Source: an uncultured Alphaproteobacteria bacterium (GTDB lineage: Bacteria > Pseudomonadota > Alphaproteobacteria > MPNO01 > UBA2964). Taken from it: DNA of 64,000 nt. The notes under the pieces were generated by a model that saw only the letters and a list, made by a program, of their open reading frames with translations, searched no databases and had not been told where the DNA came from. Of this stretch, positions 1-8,982 are shown piece after piece. Where the stretch lies: assembly GCA_943787225.1 (NCBI GenBank), contig CALSLP010000006.1, positions 124,001 to 188,000 of the forward strand. Direction: 5' to 3'. Numbering within the stretch: position 1 is the first letter of the stretch; each line of letters opens with the position of its first letter. Position numbers and translations under genes: made by a program.

Positions 1-2
1 CC

Positions 3-530
3 CCCCAGCATAAGCCTGTCGACGAAACGGGTCTGCTGAAAGGCATTGCCGGTGCCGCCGAAATCTGGCGCGCACTGGAAGCCTGTGGCCTCCCGGATAT
101 CAAAGGCGTCTGGAACCATGAAGGTGGCCCGGCAACGCGTTTCACCGCGATTCAGATCAAGCAGCGCTATCCCGGCCATGCCCGGAACGTGCTGCACGTT
201 GCCTCAAACTGTCAGGGCGGTGCATATGCCGGTAAATGGACCGTGGTTGTTGATGACGACATCGACGCTGGCGATCTAGATCAAGTCCTTTGGGCGATGA
301 GTACAAGGTTCGATCCAAGAGTTGATATTGATCTTATTCAAAAAGCCTGGGCATCGGGACGAGATCCGCTCGTACAACCTGGCAATTTCAACAGCCGCAT
401 CCTGATCGATGCCTGTATCCCCTACGACCAGTATCTCAAGGGCACGTTCCCGGCGGTCGTGGATGTCAGTGACGAGCTTCGGCAAAAGATGAAAGAAAAA
501 TTCAGCCACCTGCCTTTCCCCAAGGATTAA
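3..530 (+). CDS. UbiD family decarboxylase, C-terminal part (5' end outside window)
   Basis: The frame is open from the first bases and ends in TAA, giving 175 residues of C-terminal sequence. It reads as the C-terminal third of a UbiD-type prenylated-FMN decarboxylase: a segment resembling VLHVASNCQGGAYAGKWTVV is followed by VVDDDIDAGDLDQVLWAMSTR, the family's late 'DDDID..d..dV.wal.tR' block. UbiD enzymes reversibly (de)carboxylate aromatic or alpha,beta-unsaturated acids in the cytoplasm using prenyl-FMN made by UbiX. The start and the catalytic Glu-Arg-Glu region lie upstream and cannot be checked. A second UbiD-type gene lies near 61 kb. The substrate is unknown. Confidence 0.85.
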   Translation, partial: PQHKPVDETGLLKGIAGAAEIWRALEACGLPDIKGVWNHEGGPATRFTAIQIKQRYPGHARNVLHVASNCQGGAYAGKWTVVVDDDIDAGDLDQVLWAMSTRFDPRVDIDLIQKAWASGRDPLVQPGNFNSRILIDACIPYDQYLKGTFPAVVDVSDELRQKMKEKFSHLPFPKD

Positions 531-552
531 GGCAGGCGACTTCAATATCGTG

Positions 553-572
553 CGGCGGGATCAATCCCGCCG
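553..572. other. Perfect hairpin between the UbiD gene and eutA
   Basis: An 8-bp perfect inverted repeat (cggcggga / tcccgccg) with a 4-base loop sits 22 bases after the UbiD stop. No T-run follows on either strand, so it is not a classical intrinsic terminator. It could be an mRNA stability or processing element within an operon. Confidence 0.4.
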
Positions 573-611
573 TATCCATATCGATGAAATCGAGAGCAAG
601 AGGACTTGGAC

Positions 612-2136
612 GTGCACGACCTAGGCTTTGAACATATCAGTATGACGCCGGAACAAGAGCAGGATCTGGCAGATACAATCTGGAAACAGGATAACGTCGA
701 GCTCACCACCGTCGGTGTCGATGTTGGCTCTTCGACCTCCCATCTGATGTTCTCCAAGGTGCATCTGCAGCGTCTTGCGGAAGGCCTGTCGAGCCGGTTC
801 GTCGTGGTAAACCGTCAGGTTCTGTGGCGGTCCCCCATCCTGCTGACGCCCTATCGCTCCGATTACACAATCGATGCCGACGAGCTTAAAGAGTTCTTTG
901 GCAATGCCTTTAAGGAAGCCAAGCTCACCCCGGAAGACATCGATACCGGCGCGGTCATTCTGACGGGTGAAGCGCTCAAGCGGAATAACGCCCGCGCCAT
1001 CGCCGATCTGTTTGCTGAGGAATCCGGCAAGTTTGTTTGCGCCTCTGCCGGGCATAATCTCGAAGCCCTGATGGCCGCCAACGGGTCCGGCGCCGTCGCC
1101 CTTTCCCGTCAAGAGCATCAGACCATTCTCAACATCGATATCGGCGGCGGCACGATCAAACTCGGCCTTTGTCACGGCGGCAAGTTGCTCTCAACTTCGG
1201 CTTTTGCTGTTGGCGGTCGCCTGATTGCCTTTGATGAAGACGGCAAGATGATCCGAATCGAAGGACCCGCAGAACAAGTAGCCGAAGACGTCGGCGTTAA
1301 GCTGACACTGGGCGAGGTTCTGTCCAAGGAAGACCGCAAGAAAATCGTCAGCCGCATGGTTGATGTCATTGTTTCCTACGCGACACGCGAACCGAATGAT
1401 GACCTGTGCAAAGCGACTGCTACTGACAGAAAACCTGCCGCAGACTCCGGCTGTCGACGGGATCACCTTCTCCGGCGGCGTTTCAGAGTATATCTACCGC
1501 CGCGAAGAAGAAGATCGTGGTGACCTCGGACGGTCTATCGCCCATGACCTGCGTCATGCTCTCGCTGATAAGCGTATTCCCGAAAAGGTTTATGATCCCG
1601 GCCATGGTATTCGAGCCACCGTTGTCGGCGCCTCCCAGTTCACCGTTCAGGTCAGCGGCAACACAATCTTTTTGTCTGAAAAAGAAAAACTTCCGATCCG
1701 GAATGTTCCAGTTGCAAGCCTGAGCATTGATCTCAGCGTTGACTTCACTTCAGAAGAAGTCACCGCCAGCATTCAGGACGCCATGAAACGTCTGGATATG
1801 GTCGAAGGCGAAGACCGCGTTGCCATCGCCTTCCGGTGGGGCGGCGATCCCTTGCATGCACGGCTCTTTGCCTTGGCTCAGGGCATTTGCAATGGCCTGC
1901 CCAAAACCGTCGCAGACCCTGACCTACCCATGGTGGTCATGATGGATGGCGATGCAGGGCGCACGCTCGGCAACATCCTTGTCAAAGAACTGGATGTTAC
2001 GGGCGAAGTCATTTCGGTTGATAACGTCCAGCTTCGCGATTTCGATTTTGTCGATATCGGCGAATACATGCCGGATACCCAGGTTGTCCCCTTGATCATC
2101 AAGTCGCTCCTGTTCACGTCACCGGGTCAGGAGTAA
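612..2136 (+). pseudogene. eutA: EutA, ethanolamine ammonia-lyase reactivating factor, frameshifted
   Basis: Two overlapping frames together give a full-length EutA of about 508 residues. The N-terminal half has the ASKHA ATPase phosphate loop (GVDVGSSTSHLMFSK) and the second glycine-rich block (ILNIDIGGGTIKLGL). The C-terminal half has ITFSGGVSEY and ends at FVDIGEYMPDTQVVPLIIKS, matching the known protein's C-terminus. EutA exchanges damaged B12 on ethanolamine ammonia-lyase using ATP. The frame moves by one base near 1410; removing one A from the tgcaaagcg stretch restores DLCKRLLLTENLPQ. The start is taken as GTG at 612, because AGAGGA lies 8 bases upstream; TTG at 606 is too close to it. 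EutB and EutC are not in the window. A cobalt/nickel importer follows directly. Confidence 0.82.
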
Positions 2137-2145
2137 GAAACCTCC

Positions 2146-2874
2146 ATGACTTTTCTCTCTGTCCTGGCTGTTGGCTTTCTACTGGGGTTACGTCACGCGC
2201 TTGATGCCGATCATGTGGCTGCCGTGGCAGCACTCGCGACGCGCTCAAGGTCGATCGGCGAAACCGTTAGAACCGGTATCGCCTGGGGCATCGGGCATAC
2301 AGTGACGCTGTTTGCTGTCTGTGCGGTCATCATCCTGTCTGGTGTTGCTTTCCCGGAACGGATCGCCGGTACCCTGGAGTTCCTCGTCGGGCTCATGCTG
2401 GTCGGGCTTGGGGTTGATGTCATCCAGAGAATTGTGCGCGAACGTATTCACGTCCATGCCCATGCCCATCGCGACAACGGTACCCACATCCATTTTCACA
2501 GCCACGAAGACAAGACCGAACACACCCCGGCGGCACATGAACATGAGCATCGCTCTACCCTCCCTTCGCGCGCCCTGACAATTGGCCTGATGCACGGCTT
2601 GGCAGGTTCTGCCGCTTTGCTGCTGCTCGCGGTCAGTCAACAAGTGTCTACGGCAGAAGCTCTTGGCTATGTTCTGGTGTTTGGTGTTGGGTCAATCATC
2701 GGCATGGGTATTTTATCTGCCGCCATTGCCTGGCCGATCATGGCCAGCGCCCGCAAAGGCAATACGAGTTTTAAACGCTTTAACCTCGCGATTGGGACCG
2801 GCACCGCCGCTATCGGTGCCGTCGTAATGGTCCATGCCTACCCGAGTGTCGCAGCGCTATTGACCTCTCTATAG
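2146..2874 (+). CDS. NicO-family nickel/cobalt transporter
   Basis: This 242-residue inner-membrane protein has about six hydrophobic segments. The N-terminal helix carries the nickel/cobalt permease signature H-x4-D-H (RHALDADHVAAVAALA), and a second conserved histidine is in GIGHTVTLF. A hydrophilic loop at about residues 100-137 is rich in histidine (HVHAHAHRDN, HIHFHSHED, HEHEH) and probably gathers metal. The gene starts 9 bases after eutA, so it is likely co-transcribed with it. That pairing fits cobalt supply for a B12-dependent lyase, though nickel cannot be excluded from sequence. Confidence 0.85.
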   Translation: MTFLSVLAVGFLLGLRHALDADHVAAVAALATRSRSIGETVRTGIAWGIGHTVTLFAVCAVIILSGVAFPERIAGTLEFLVGLMLVGLGVDVIQRIVRERIHVHAHAHRDNGTHIHFHSHEDKTEHTPAAHEHEHRSTLPSRALTIGLMHGLAGSAALLLLAVSQQVSTAEALGYVLVFGVGSIIGMGILSAAIAWPIMASARKGNTSFKRFNLAIGTGTAAIGAVVMVHAYPSVAALLTSL

Positions 2875-2884
2875 GAGACATTCA

Positions 2885-3259
2885 ATGCCCGAATTCCGTA
2901 TTCTCAATCTCGCTGATGCCCCCGTTACACCGATGAAGGGCGATCGCGGCACCCAACTCCGATTGATCAATTCGGATATTGGCGCAGAAAAAGTCGACGT
3001 GCATTTAAACCGGCTCGACCCGAAAGAGCCCGGCGGGCGTTATCACCATCATACAAATGCCGATAATGTCTATATCGTCAAAAAGGGCCAGGCCCAGCTC
3101 GTCGTCGAAGGCACGACCTATACCATCAAAGAAGATGACGTCATCTACATCCCCGCTGGCCAGAAACACTCCCTGACCAATGTCAGTGACGAGCCGTTTG
3201 AGATTTTCGAGGTCTACACGCCTGCTGGCAAAGACTTCGATTTCGTCATCGACGACTAG
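2885..3259 (+). CDS. Cupin-domain protein
   Basis: A 124-residue single-domain cupin. Motif 1 is GGRYHHHTNADNVYIVKKG, with metal-binding histidines and a downstream acidic position; motif 2 is YIPAGQKHSLTNVS. AGGAG lies 7 bases before the ATG, and the gene follows the NicO gene by 10 bases, so it is probably the last gene of that operon. Small cupins of this type bind a metal and act as isomerases, dioxygenases or sugar/ligand binders; the function here is unknown. The 3' end overlaps the convergent cupin by four bases. The two share the tail VY.PAGKDF, which suggests paralogy. Confidence 0.8.
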   Translation: MPEFRILNLADAPVTPMKGDRGTQLRLINSDIGAEKVDVHLNRLDPKEPGGRYHHHTNADNVYIVKKGQAQLVVEGTTYTIKEDDVIYIPAGQKHSLTNVSDEPFEIFEVYTPAGKDFDFVIDD

Positions 3260-3675
3260 TCACCCTCCGGCGGCTGAATGCCGTCAGGCCAATCATCGAC
3301 TTCGTGAAAATCCTTACCCGCCGGGGCGTAGACCTCGATGATCTTGCAGGCGACATCTGATCGCGCGTTTGTTGCCGTATGGACAACGCCCGGCGGGATA
3401 AACCCAACTTCGCCAACGTCCAGCACATGACGCTGCCCGCCTTCGATGCAAACTTCGAGCTGACCATCCATCACGATATACACATTTTCCGCTACCGCGT
3501 GATAATGGATCTCACCCCGGCTGGCACCAGGCTTAATCTCATTCACATGCACATCTACATTGCTCGAGCCAACGCTGGGGTCGACACAGCCGAATACCGT
3601 GCCACGCCCCATCGGCAGTGATTGTGTCGGGGCATCCTGTATTTTGACTTTATGGAATTTTACCAGCTGAGCCAC
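3256..3675 (-). CDS. Cupin-domain protein, paralogue of the convergent neighbour
   Basis: A 139-residue cupin with motif 1 (GEIHYHAVAENVYIVMDGQLEV) and motif 2 (GFIPPGVVHTATNA). The chosen start is GTG at 3675, because AGGGAGG lies five bases upstream and the sequence before it is not cupin-like. The C-terminal IIEVYAPAGKDFHEVDD closely mirrors the end of the convergent cupin at 2885-3259, so the two are probably related by duplication and inversion. Function is unknown; a metal-dependent small-molecule enzyme or binding protein is likely. Confidence 0.78.
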   Translation of the reverse strand: MAQLVKFHKVKIQDAPTQSLPMGRGTVFGCVDPSVGSSNVDVHVNEIKPGASRGEIHYHAVAENVYIVMDGQLEVCIEGGQRHVLDVGEVGFIPPGVVHTATNARSDVACKIIEVYAPAGKDFHEVDDWPDGIQPPEGD

Positions 3676-3809
3676 ATCATCCTCCCTAGAATTTTGCCCT
3701 GAGCATAGCCCAACCGCCAAACATCTGACAGCCACGTGCCGTTGACAGTGGCTCAGCCATCGCTCAATTTGATTGCCATAAAGAGCATAAATGTTCAGGG
3801 AGAAATTTC

Positions 3810-4187
3810 ATGGGATTTGAAGTCGTTGACGTCCCCGATCTGCCGCCCCCCGGCCAGTTCACCCATGTCGTCAAAAAGGGCAAAATGGTCTTTATATCTG
3901 GCCAGACCGCCAACCCCGAGGCCGAAGCGGGCAACCTGGAACCCGGTCCGCATGCCGAACGGGTTTTTAGCTACCTCAAAAGCGCAGTAGAAGCCGCCGG
4001 TGGCGATATGTCGGATATCGTCAAGATCAACATCTTCCTGACCGATTTATCACAATTCCCTGCCATTCTTGAATGGCGCCCAAAATTCTTTAAAGAGCCT
4101 TATCCCGCCGCAACCTGCCTGGTGGTCAACTCTATGGTACAGCGTGAACTGATCATGGAGATCGAGGCCATCGCAATTCTGGATTAA
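3810..4187 (+). CDS. RidA/YjgF/YER057c-family protein
   Basis: This 125-residue protein has the typical Rid fold length and signatures: VFISGQTA near residue 30, the helix VFSYLKSAVEAAGGDMSDIVKINIFLTD, and a C-terminal VVNSMVQRELIMEIEAIA. Archetypal RidA has an Arg that deaminates reactive enamine/imine intermediates; here the R in VQRELIMEIEA sits in the corresponding region. It is the first gene of an operon with an ornithine-cyclodeaminase-like oxidoreductase and a binding-fold protein. That fits imine handling next to an imine-forming or imine-reducing enzyme. It is probably a homotrimeric cytoplasmic protein. Confidence 0.85.
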   Translation: MGFEVVDVPDLPPPGQFTHVVKKGKMVFISGQTANPEAEAGNLEPGPHAERVFSYLKSAVEAAGGDMSDIVKINIFLTDLSQFPAILEWRPKFFKEPYPAATCLVVNSMVQRELIMEIEAIAILD

Positions 4188-4209
4188 GCATAACGACGAG
4201 GAACATATT

Positions 4210-5238
4210 ATGTCTGACAACGAAGGCGTTCTCTTCATTCCCTATGCCGATACTGTCGATTTACTGAGCGCAAAAGAAGCGCTACAGATCGTTGAGGACG
4301 TTTATCGTATGCAGGGCGAAGGCTCGGTTATGGCCTCAACACCGCCGAGCTTTAAACTGGATGTCGGCGAACCATTCCATAATCACTGGCACGTCAAATG
4401 CGCGCTGCTCAAGGAAACCGAGATCACCGGGGTTCGGCTTTATAATTATTTCGATGATGGCAATCGTAACACCGTCGGACAGCTCGAATGCGGCCGCTAT
4501 ATCATCCTTGCTGATCCTAACACGGGCACCAACAGAGCTATCGTCGAAGAGCACTGGACTTATGCCATTCGGAGTGCTGCCGCGACGACCCTGCCGCTGA
4601 AATGGCTCGGCCCAAAAGACCCGAAAGTTGTCGGGATTGTCGGTGTCGGCACGATGGCGACCAATGCGCTCCGCTGTCTGGTCGAACTCTATGATGGCAT
4701 CGAGGAAATCCGCTGCACGTCACGCAATCCAAAAACTCGCGAAGCGTTTGCCGAAAAGTGGTCAGCGAAACTCGGCATCAATGTAGTCGCAAAAGATTCA
4801 ATAGAAGAAGCTGTGCGCGACGCCGATATTGGCATCGGTGGCACGACAAGTGACGAGATCATGTGCCGTGAACCGTGGCTAAAACCGGGTGCGACCTATG
4901 TTTCTTTCACCCGTCGTGAGTTTGACCCAGAAGGCTGGCCACTCATGGATAAGGTAGTCGTCGATAGCTGGGAAATGAACATGTTGATGAAACATTTCCG
5001 GGCCACCGCTGAGGCCGGCATTTTCACCCGTGACATGCTGCATGGCGAAATTCACGAGCTGGTTCGGGGCAAAGTCGCCGGCCGCGAAAGCGCTACCGAG
5101 CGCAACCTGATCCACACCACGGGCCTGGTAGCGCATGACATCGCAATGTGTCATTACGTATATGAAAAAGCAGTGGAGAAAGGCGTCGGAGTCCGCCTGC
5201 CCTTTACCGGCACTGGCAACCCCGGACCGATTGATTAG
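4210..5238 (+). CDS. Ornithine cyclodeaminase / mu-crystallin family protein
   Basis: A 342-residue protein with an N-terminal substrate domain and a Rossmann NAD(P) domain marked by VVGIVGVGTMATNALRCL at about residues 140-157, followed by CTSRNPKTREAFAEKW. The family includes ornithine cyclodeaminase, ketimine reductases, and alanine or lysine dehydrogenases, all of which handle cyclic or linear imines. A close paralogue (333 residues) lies at 47.2-48.2 kb. The two share LFIPYADTVDLLSAKEAL-like N-termini and VEEHWTYAIRS. It lies 22 bases after the RidA gene and 20 before the next gene, so the three form an operon. The substrate is unknown. Confidence 0.85.
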   Translation: MSDNEGVLFIPYADTVDLLSAKEALQIVEDVYRMQGEGSVMASTPPSFKLDVGEPFHNHWHVKCALLKETEITGVRLYNYFDDGNRNTVGQLECGRYIILADPNTGTNRAIVEEHWTYAIRSAAATTLPLKWLGPKDPKVVGIVGVGTMATNALRCLVELYDGIEEIRCTSRNPKTREAFAEKWSAKLGINVVAKDSIEEAVRDADIGIGGTTSDEIMCREPWLKPGATYVSFTRREFDPEGWPLMDKVVVDSWEMNMLMKHFRATAEAGIFTRDMLHGEIHELVRGKVAGRESATERNLIHTTGLVAHDIAMCHYVYEKAVEKGVGVRLPFTGTGNPGPID

Positions 5239-5258
5239 AACAAGGAGCAAGATCGCGA

Positions 5259-6248
5259 ATGTCCAAGAATATCCCCCTGACCCTGGCCTGTGGCGATTAC
5301 GCCATCACCCGTCCTTTGATAGACGGCATCGTCAAACCCGACGGTATTGACCTGACTGTACTGACGGATATGGATTCCACGACGCGGCATTGGCGGTTCT
5401 ACAACAATCAAGACTTCGACATGGCGGAAGCCTCGTGCTCGACTTATCTCGTCGCCAAGGATCAGGACAAACCTTTCGATGCCATTCCCGTCTTCCTGCA
5501 TCGTCGGTTCCGCCACGGCTTCGTGTTCATCAATACCAATTCTGGTATCAAGGAACCCAAAGACCTGATCGGCAAGAAGATCGGCATCAAGCATTGGCAG
5601 GTCACGGCGATCTTGTGGATGAAGGGTATTCTGGAGCACGAATACGGTGTGCCGCATCGCTCTATCGACTGGTATCAGGAACTTGACCAGGACATTCCCG
5701 TCGAACTACCTGACGACATCAAGCTGCAAACGCTGCCGGATAACAAATCGGTCGAGACGATGGTCGCGGAAGGCGAACTCGATGCCTGTATCCACTCCTC
5801 GATCATCAAGCCATTTATCAATGGCGACCCCCGTGTCGCGCGATTGTTCCCCGACTACAAGCAGGAAGAGATTAACTTCTTCAACAAGACCGGCATGTTC
5901 CCGATCATGCATATCACCGGTATCAAAAAGGAAATCATCGAGCAGTATCCCTGGGTGGCGATTAACATGTATCACGCCCTCAACAAGTCAAAAGCCATCG
6001 CGATGAAAGAGATGGTCAACCCGCGGATCGTTCCGCTCGCCTGGTATCGCGAAGCCTGGGAAGAGCAGGAACAGTTACTCGGCAAAGACCCATGGGAATA
6101 CGGCCTTGGTGAGCAAAACCGCAAAACCCTCGAGAACATGGCGAATTACAGCCACGAACAGGGCCTGATCAAGAACAAGCTAACGGTCGATGATCTGTTT
6201 ATTGATGTCAGCCAAGGGCGCAAACGGGGCGAAGAACAGCGGATTTAG
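5259..6248 (+). CDS. 4,5-dihydroxyphthalate-decarboxylase-like / NMT1-type PBP2-fold protein
   Basis: A 329-residue protein with no signal peptide; it begins MSKNIPLTLACGDYAITRPL. The sequence pattern (a family-wide LACGDYxxTRPLxDG start, a central KDLIGKKIGIKHWQVTA, then WMKGILEHEYGV) matches the COG group that holds 4,5-dihydroxyphthalate decarboxylase and ABC-type binding proteins of the NMT1/PBP2 fold. A paralogue lies at 40.8-41.8 kb. It could be a cytoplasmic decarboxylase or an unanchored ligand-binding protein; neither can be decided from sequence. It is last in the RidA/cyclodeaminase operon and meets the chemoreceptor gene head-on. Confidence 0.75.
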   Translation: MSKNIPLTLACGDYAITRPLIDGIVKPDGIDLTVLTDMDSTTRHWRFYNNQDFDMAEASCSTYLVAKDQDKPFDAIPVFLHRRFRHGFVFINTNSGIKEPKDLIGKKIGIKHWQVTAILWMKGILEHEYGVPHRSIDWYQELDQDIPVELPDDIKLQTLPDNKSVETMVAEGELDACIHSSIIKPFINGDPRVARLFPDYKQEEINFFNKTGMFPIMHITGIKKEIIEQYPWVAINMYHALNKSKAIAMKEMVNPRIVPLAWYREAWEEQEQLLGKDPWEYGLGEQNRKTLENMANYSHEQGLIKNKLTVDDLFIDVSQGRKRGEEQRI

Positions 6249-6256
6249 GAATTTCG

Positions 6257-8053
6257 CTACGCCGCGCGGATTGCCTGCAAGAAGCCATTCACACGATCCC
6301 GCAGCATATCGCCTTGTTTCGCCAGCTCTTCGGAAGCCACCAGGACCTGAGCCGCAGTTTCGCCTGTCTCCGTCGCCGCGAGATTTACCTCGCCGATATT
6401 GCCAGAAACTTCCTGCGTTCCAGCCGAAGCCTGCTGAACACTATTGGCGATTTCTCGCGACGCCGTGCCCTGCTCTTCAACCGCCGCAGCGACAGTTCCG
6501 GAAATTTCGCTAATCTGCGCAATGATATCTGAGATACCGCCGATTGCGGTCACCGCATCACCGGTTGCTTCCTGAATTTCGTGGATCTGGCCACCAATCT
6601 CTTCGGTAGCCTTGCCGGTTTGTGTGGCCAGTGATTTAACTTCCGACGCAACAACCGCAAAGCCCTTACCGGCATCACCTGCACGCGCAGCCTCAATGGT
6701 TGCGTTCAGGGCCAGGAGATTGGTCTGACTGGCAATGTCATTGATGAGATTAACGACATCGCCAATCTTCTGAGCGGCGTCGGCCAGACTTTGAACTTTC
6801 TCGTTTGTCGCCGTCGCTTCGCTGACCGCTTTCTCTGCAATGGCAGAGCTTTCCCTCACCTGACGGCTGATCTCGCCGACCGAGGCCGAAAGCTCCTCAG
6901 CAGCACTGGCGACCGTTTGAATATTTCCTGAGGCTTCCTCTGAAGCAGAAGCGACCGCGGAGGTCTGCGCACTGGTTTTCTCGGCTGTATTGGCCATGGA
7001 TTCTGCGGAGGTCCGAACCTGCCCAGCCGCACTGGATACTGATTCAACAATACCCATGACGCTTTTCTCAAAGTCTTCTGCCATATCAAGCATAGCGAGT
7101 TTGCGCTCTTCCTCAGCAGTCGCAGCCGCAGCTTGCTTTTCTTCTTCCAACTTGCCGTCAGCGACACGCTTGTCTTCGATGCGGCGTTTTTCCTCCTGCA
7201 GTGCTTTTTGTTCAGCTTCCCGCTGATCAGCTTGCAGTTTTTCGTTTTCAACAAGGTTCGTTTGGAAAACCAGCACGGCATGGGAAATCAGACCGATTTC
7301 ATCCTTACGATCACAGTAGGGGATCTCACACTCGACATTACCATCTGCCAGATCATCCATGACAGACGCCATGTTCCGGATCGGTCCGCTAACCACGCGT
7401 CCGAGAAACACTGCAACCAAAACAACCACACACAGAACGATAATTCCGGCAATTGCTATTTGCCGCATAAACATACTCTGCACATCACTTTGCAGGCTCT
7501 CCTGCGACCAGGCGGTAACGAGCGTTCCAGAAAATCTTTTACTCTTTCCATTCAATACCGGTGCGGTAATGACAATATGGGTATCGGTTATCCTAACGAC
7601 GGCCTTGGTAATGCCAGCACCAGCCGCAATAGGAGAAATTGCACTCACGTCGAATTTTCCCAAAACTGATGAGGAAAACTCGCTAACCTTTTCGCCGGAC
7701 CCATGGAAAGCCACGAGATCGGACAGGTTGGATTCAGGGTTCGCCGCCAATCTTTCATAAGCGCGGCCAACAACATCTGCCTTCTTCCAACGGAGACCGC
7801 CACTAATTTGAGAAGAGAGGAGTTCTGTCATCTCCAGGCTGGCAGCAGCCATCCGCTCCACGGCGCGATCTGAGGTCGATTTAGTTTGTAGAGCAAGCTG
7901 AACGGCAAACCCTGCAATAAAGGCAATAGCGACAACGGATGCCGCCTTTCGTCCGACGCCCCACCTGATCCGCCTTGCAGTACTAGAATCGTGAGTCTGC
8001 ATCTCTTCCCCTTTAGAGGCTTTTTCGAGATTTGGTTCCACGGTTGCTTCCAT
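6257..8053 (-). CDS. Methyl-accepting chemotaxis protein
   Basis: A transmembrane chemoreceptor of about 598 residues. In order it has a first TM helix ([20 protein letters not shown]), a periplasmic sensor of about 130 residues, a second TM helix ([20 protein letters not shown]), a HAMP domain, a long charged coiled coil rich in Glu/Lys/Gln, and the conserved signalling hairpin tip ([17 protein letters not shown]). The start is taken at ATG 8053 (MEATVEPN) with AAGGGGA upstream; ATG at 8002 also has a good site. The gene lies just downstream of a broken periplasmic Cache-like gene on the same strand, so the two were probably co-expressed. It would relay ligand signals to CheA/CheW at the cell pole. 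Confidence 0.92.
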   Translation of the reverse strand: MEATVEPNLEKASKGEEMQTHDSSTARRIRWGVGRKAASVVAIAFIAGFAVQLALQTKSTSDRAVERMAAASLEMTELLSSQISGGLRWKKADVVGRAYERLAANPESNLSDLVAFHGSGEKVSEFSSSVLGKFDVSAISPIAAGAGITKAVVRITDTHIVITAPVLNGKSKRFSGTLVTAWSQESLQSDVQSMFMRQIAIAGIIVLCVVVLVAVFLGRVVSGPIRNMASVMDDLADGNVECEIPYCDRKDEIGLISHAVLVFQTNLVENEKLQADQREAEQKALQEEKRRIEDKRVADGKLEEEKQAAAATAEEERKLAMLDMAEDFEKSVMGIVESVSSAAGQVRTSAESMANTAEKTSAQTSAVASASEEASGNIQTVASAAEELSASVGEISRQVRESSAIAEKAVSEATATNEKVQSLADAAQKIGDVVNLINDIASQTNLLALNATIEAARAGDAGKGFAVVASEVKSLATQTGKATEEIGGQIHEIQEATGDAVTAIGGISDIIAQISEISGTVAAAVEEQGTASREIANSVQQASAGTQEVSGNIGEVNLAATETGETAAQVLVASEELAKQGDMLRDRVNGFLQAIRAA

Positions 8054-8112
8054 CTTTAGTCCCCTTCTAGTACCACCAGACGTCATTCAGGTGGTTCGTC
8101 AAAACTTAATCG

Positions 8113-8709
8113 TTACGGCAACTGCTCGACGTTCACGCCGACCGTTACCGCACCAATAACTTTCCCGCTGGCAGGATCGACAACAGACATACTCAGCTGG
8201 GATTGCAGGGCTTGCGTGGACTAATCTGTCTTAACACCGCCGACATGCATTGCCTGCGGACCAACCAGATAGGTCTTCTTCCACTTGGCTTCATCACCCT
8301 GCCAGTAATCCGACGTCATATCCGACTGACCGACATTGAGCCCCTTCGCATCCATGACAAAGATTTCAGTGTAAAGACCACCGGATTTGGTTTTGACACC
8401 TTTCAGATATCCGGAAAGCCCATTAGCAAGCACGCCTTTACTGAGCGGCCCACCACCGGATTTGACTTCGGCGCGCCATTTTTTATCGAGCTCAATAATT
8501 TTGCCTTGATCCAGAGCACCATTCTTGGCGTTCTGCGCTTTAACGGCCGCAATAACAGCCGGGTCCTTGAGAAAAGCCGCGACTTTGGACTTTCCAAGAC
8601 TCTGCATCGGCCCAACATGTTCATTGGCCGCAAGTGCCTGCGTACCGGAAACGGCAACAAGAGCAAGAGCAGCAGCCGCAAGGCCGCTAAAACGAAATTT
8701 GTTCTGCAT
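8113..8709 (-). pseudogene. Periplasmic Cache-like sensor protein interrupted by an in-frame amber codon
   Basis: The frame encodes a signal peptide (KFRFSGLAAAALALVAV...ALA), then a soluble PDC/Cache-like domain (LYTEIFVMDAKGLNVGQSDMT, then KWKKTYLVGP). A TAG at 8221-8223 stops it. Reading through gives another 35 residues in the same frame (STQALQSQLSMSVVDPASGK, then a VTVGVNVEQL block) and a TAA at 8113. That tail is the usual end of this domain, and changing TAG to GAG restores D-E-S-T. So a single G-to-T change, or a base-call error, has removed about 18% of the protein. The start is ATG at 8709 (AAGGGA six bases upstream); 8724 is an alternative. It is probably a partner of the downstream chemoreceptor. 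Confidence 0.8.
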
Positions 8710-8982
8710 TTGAAATCCCTTCATGGATAATTTTCCTGCCTAATGGCTTGCGTAGCACTGCCATTGCTCAACAGGGCTACGAACCTCCCCACCTCGAAGG
8801 CACCCGGACAATGCTCGAGAGGTGTGATGAAAGACTTAAAATTGGTCCCGATTCAGATGCATTAACGGAATGTTCTAAAAATGCCGTTCAATTGTATATT
8901 TTTCGGGCCACTTCTTCGCGCTTGACCTTCGCGCTAGGCGGTGCCACATAGCCCGGCACATTCTGGAATTTAAGAAGTCATC

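Noticed and set aside
606-1523. Annotating two separate proteins from the split eutA
   Set aside because: The two frames join into one normal-length EutA with a single-base shift, so they are one broken gene.
8221-8223. Amber codon read as pyrrolysine
   Set aside because: Pyrrolysine use is not expected in this kind of organism and the site is far more simply a G-to-T change.
8203-8730. Plus-strand ORF opposite the Cache-like gene
   Set aside because: It is antisense to clear protein homology on the minus strand and shows no family signature.
8748-8951. 67-codon ORF before prfC
   Set aside because: No ribosome-binding site and no recognisable sequence; it lies in the promoter region.
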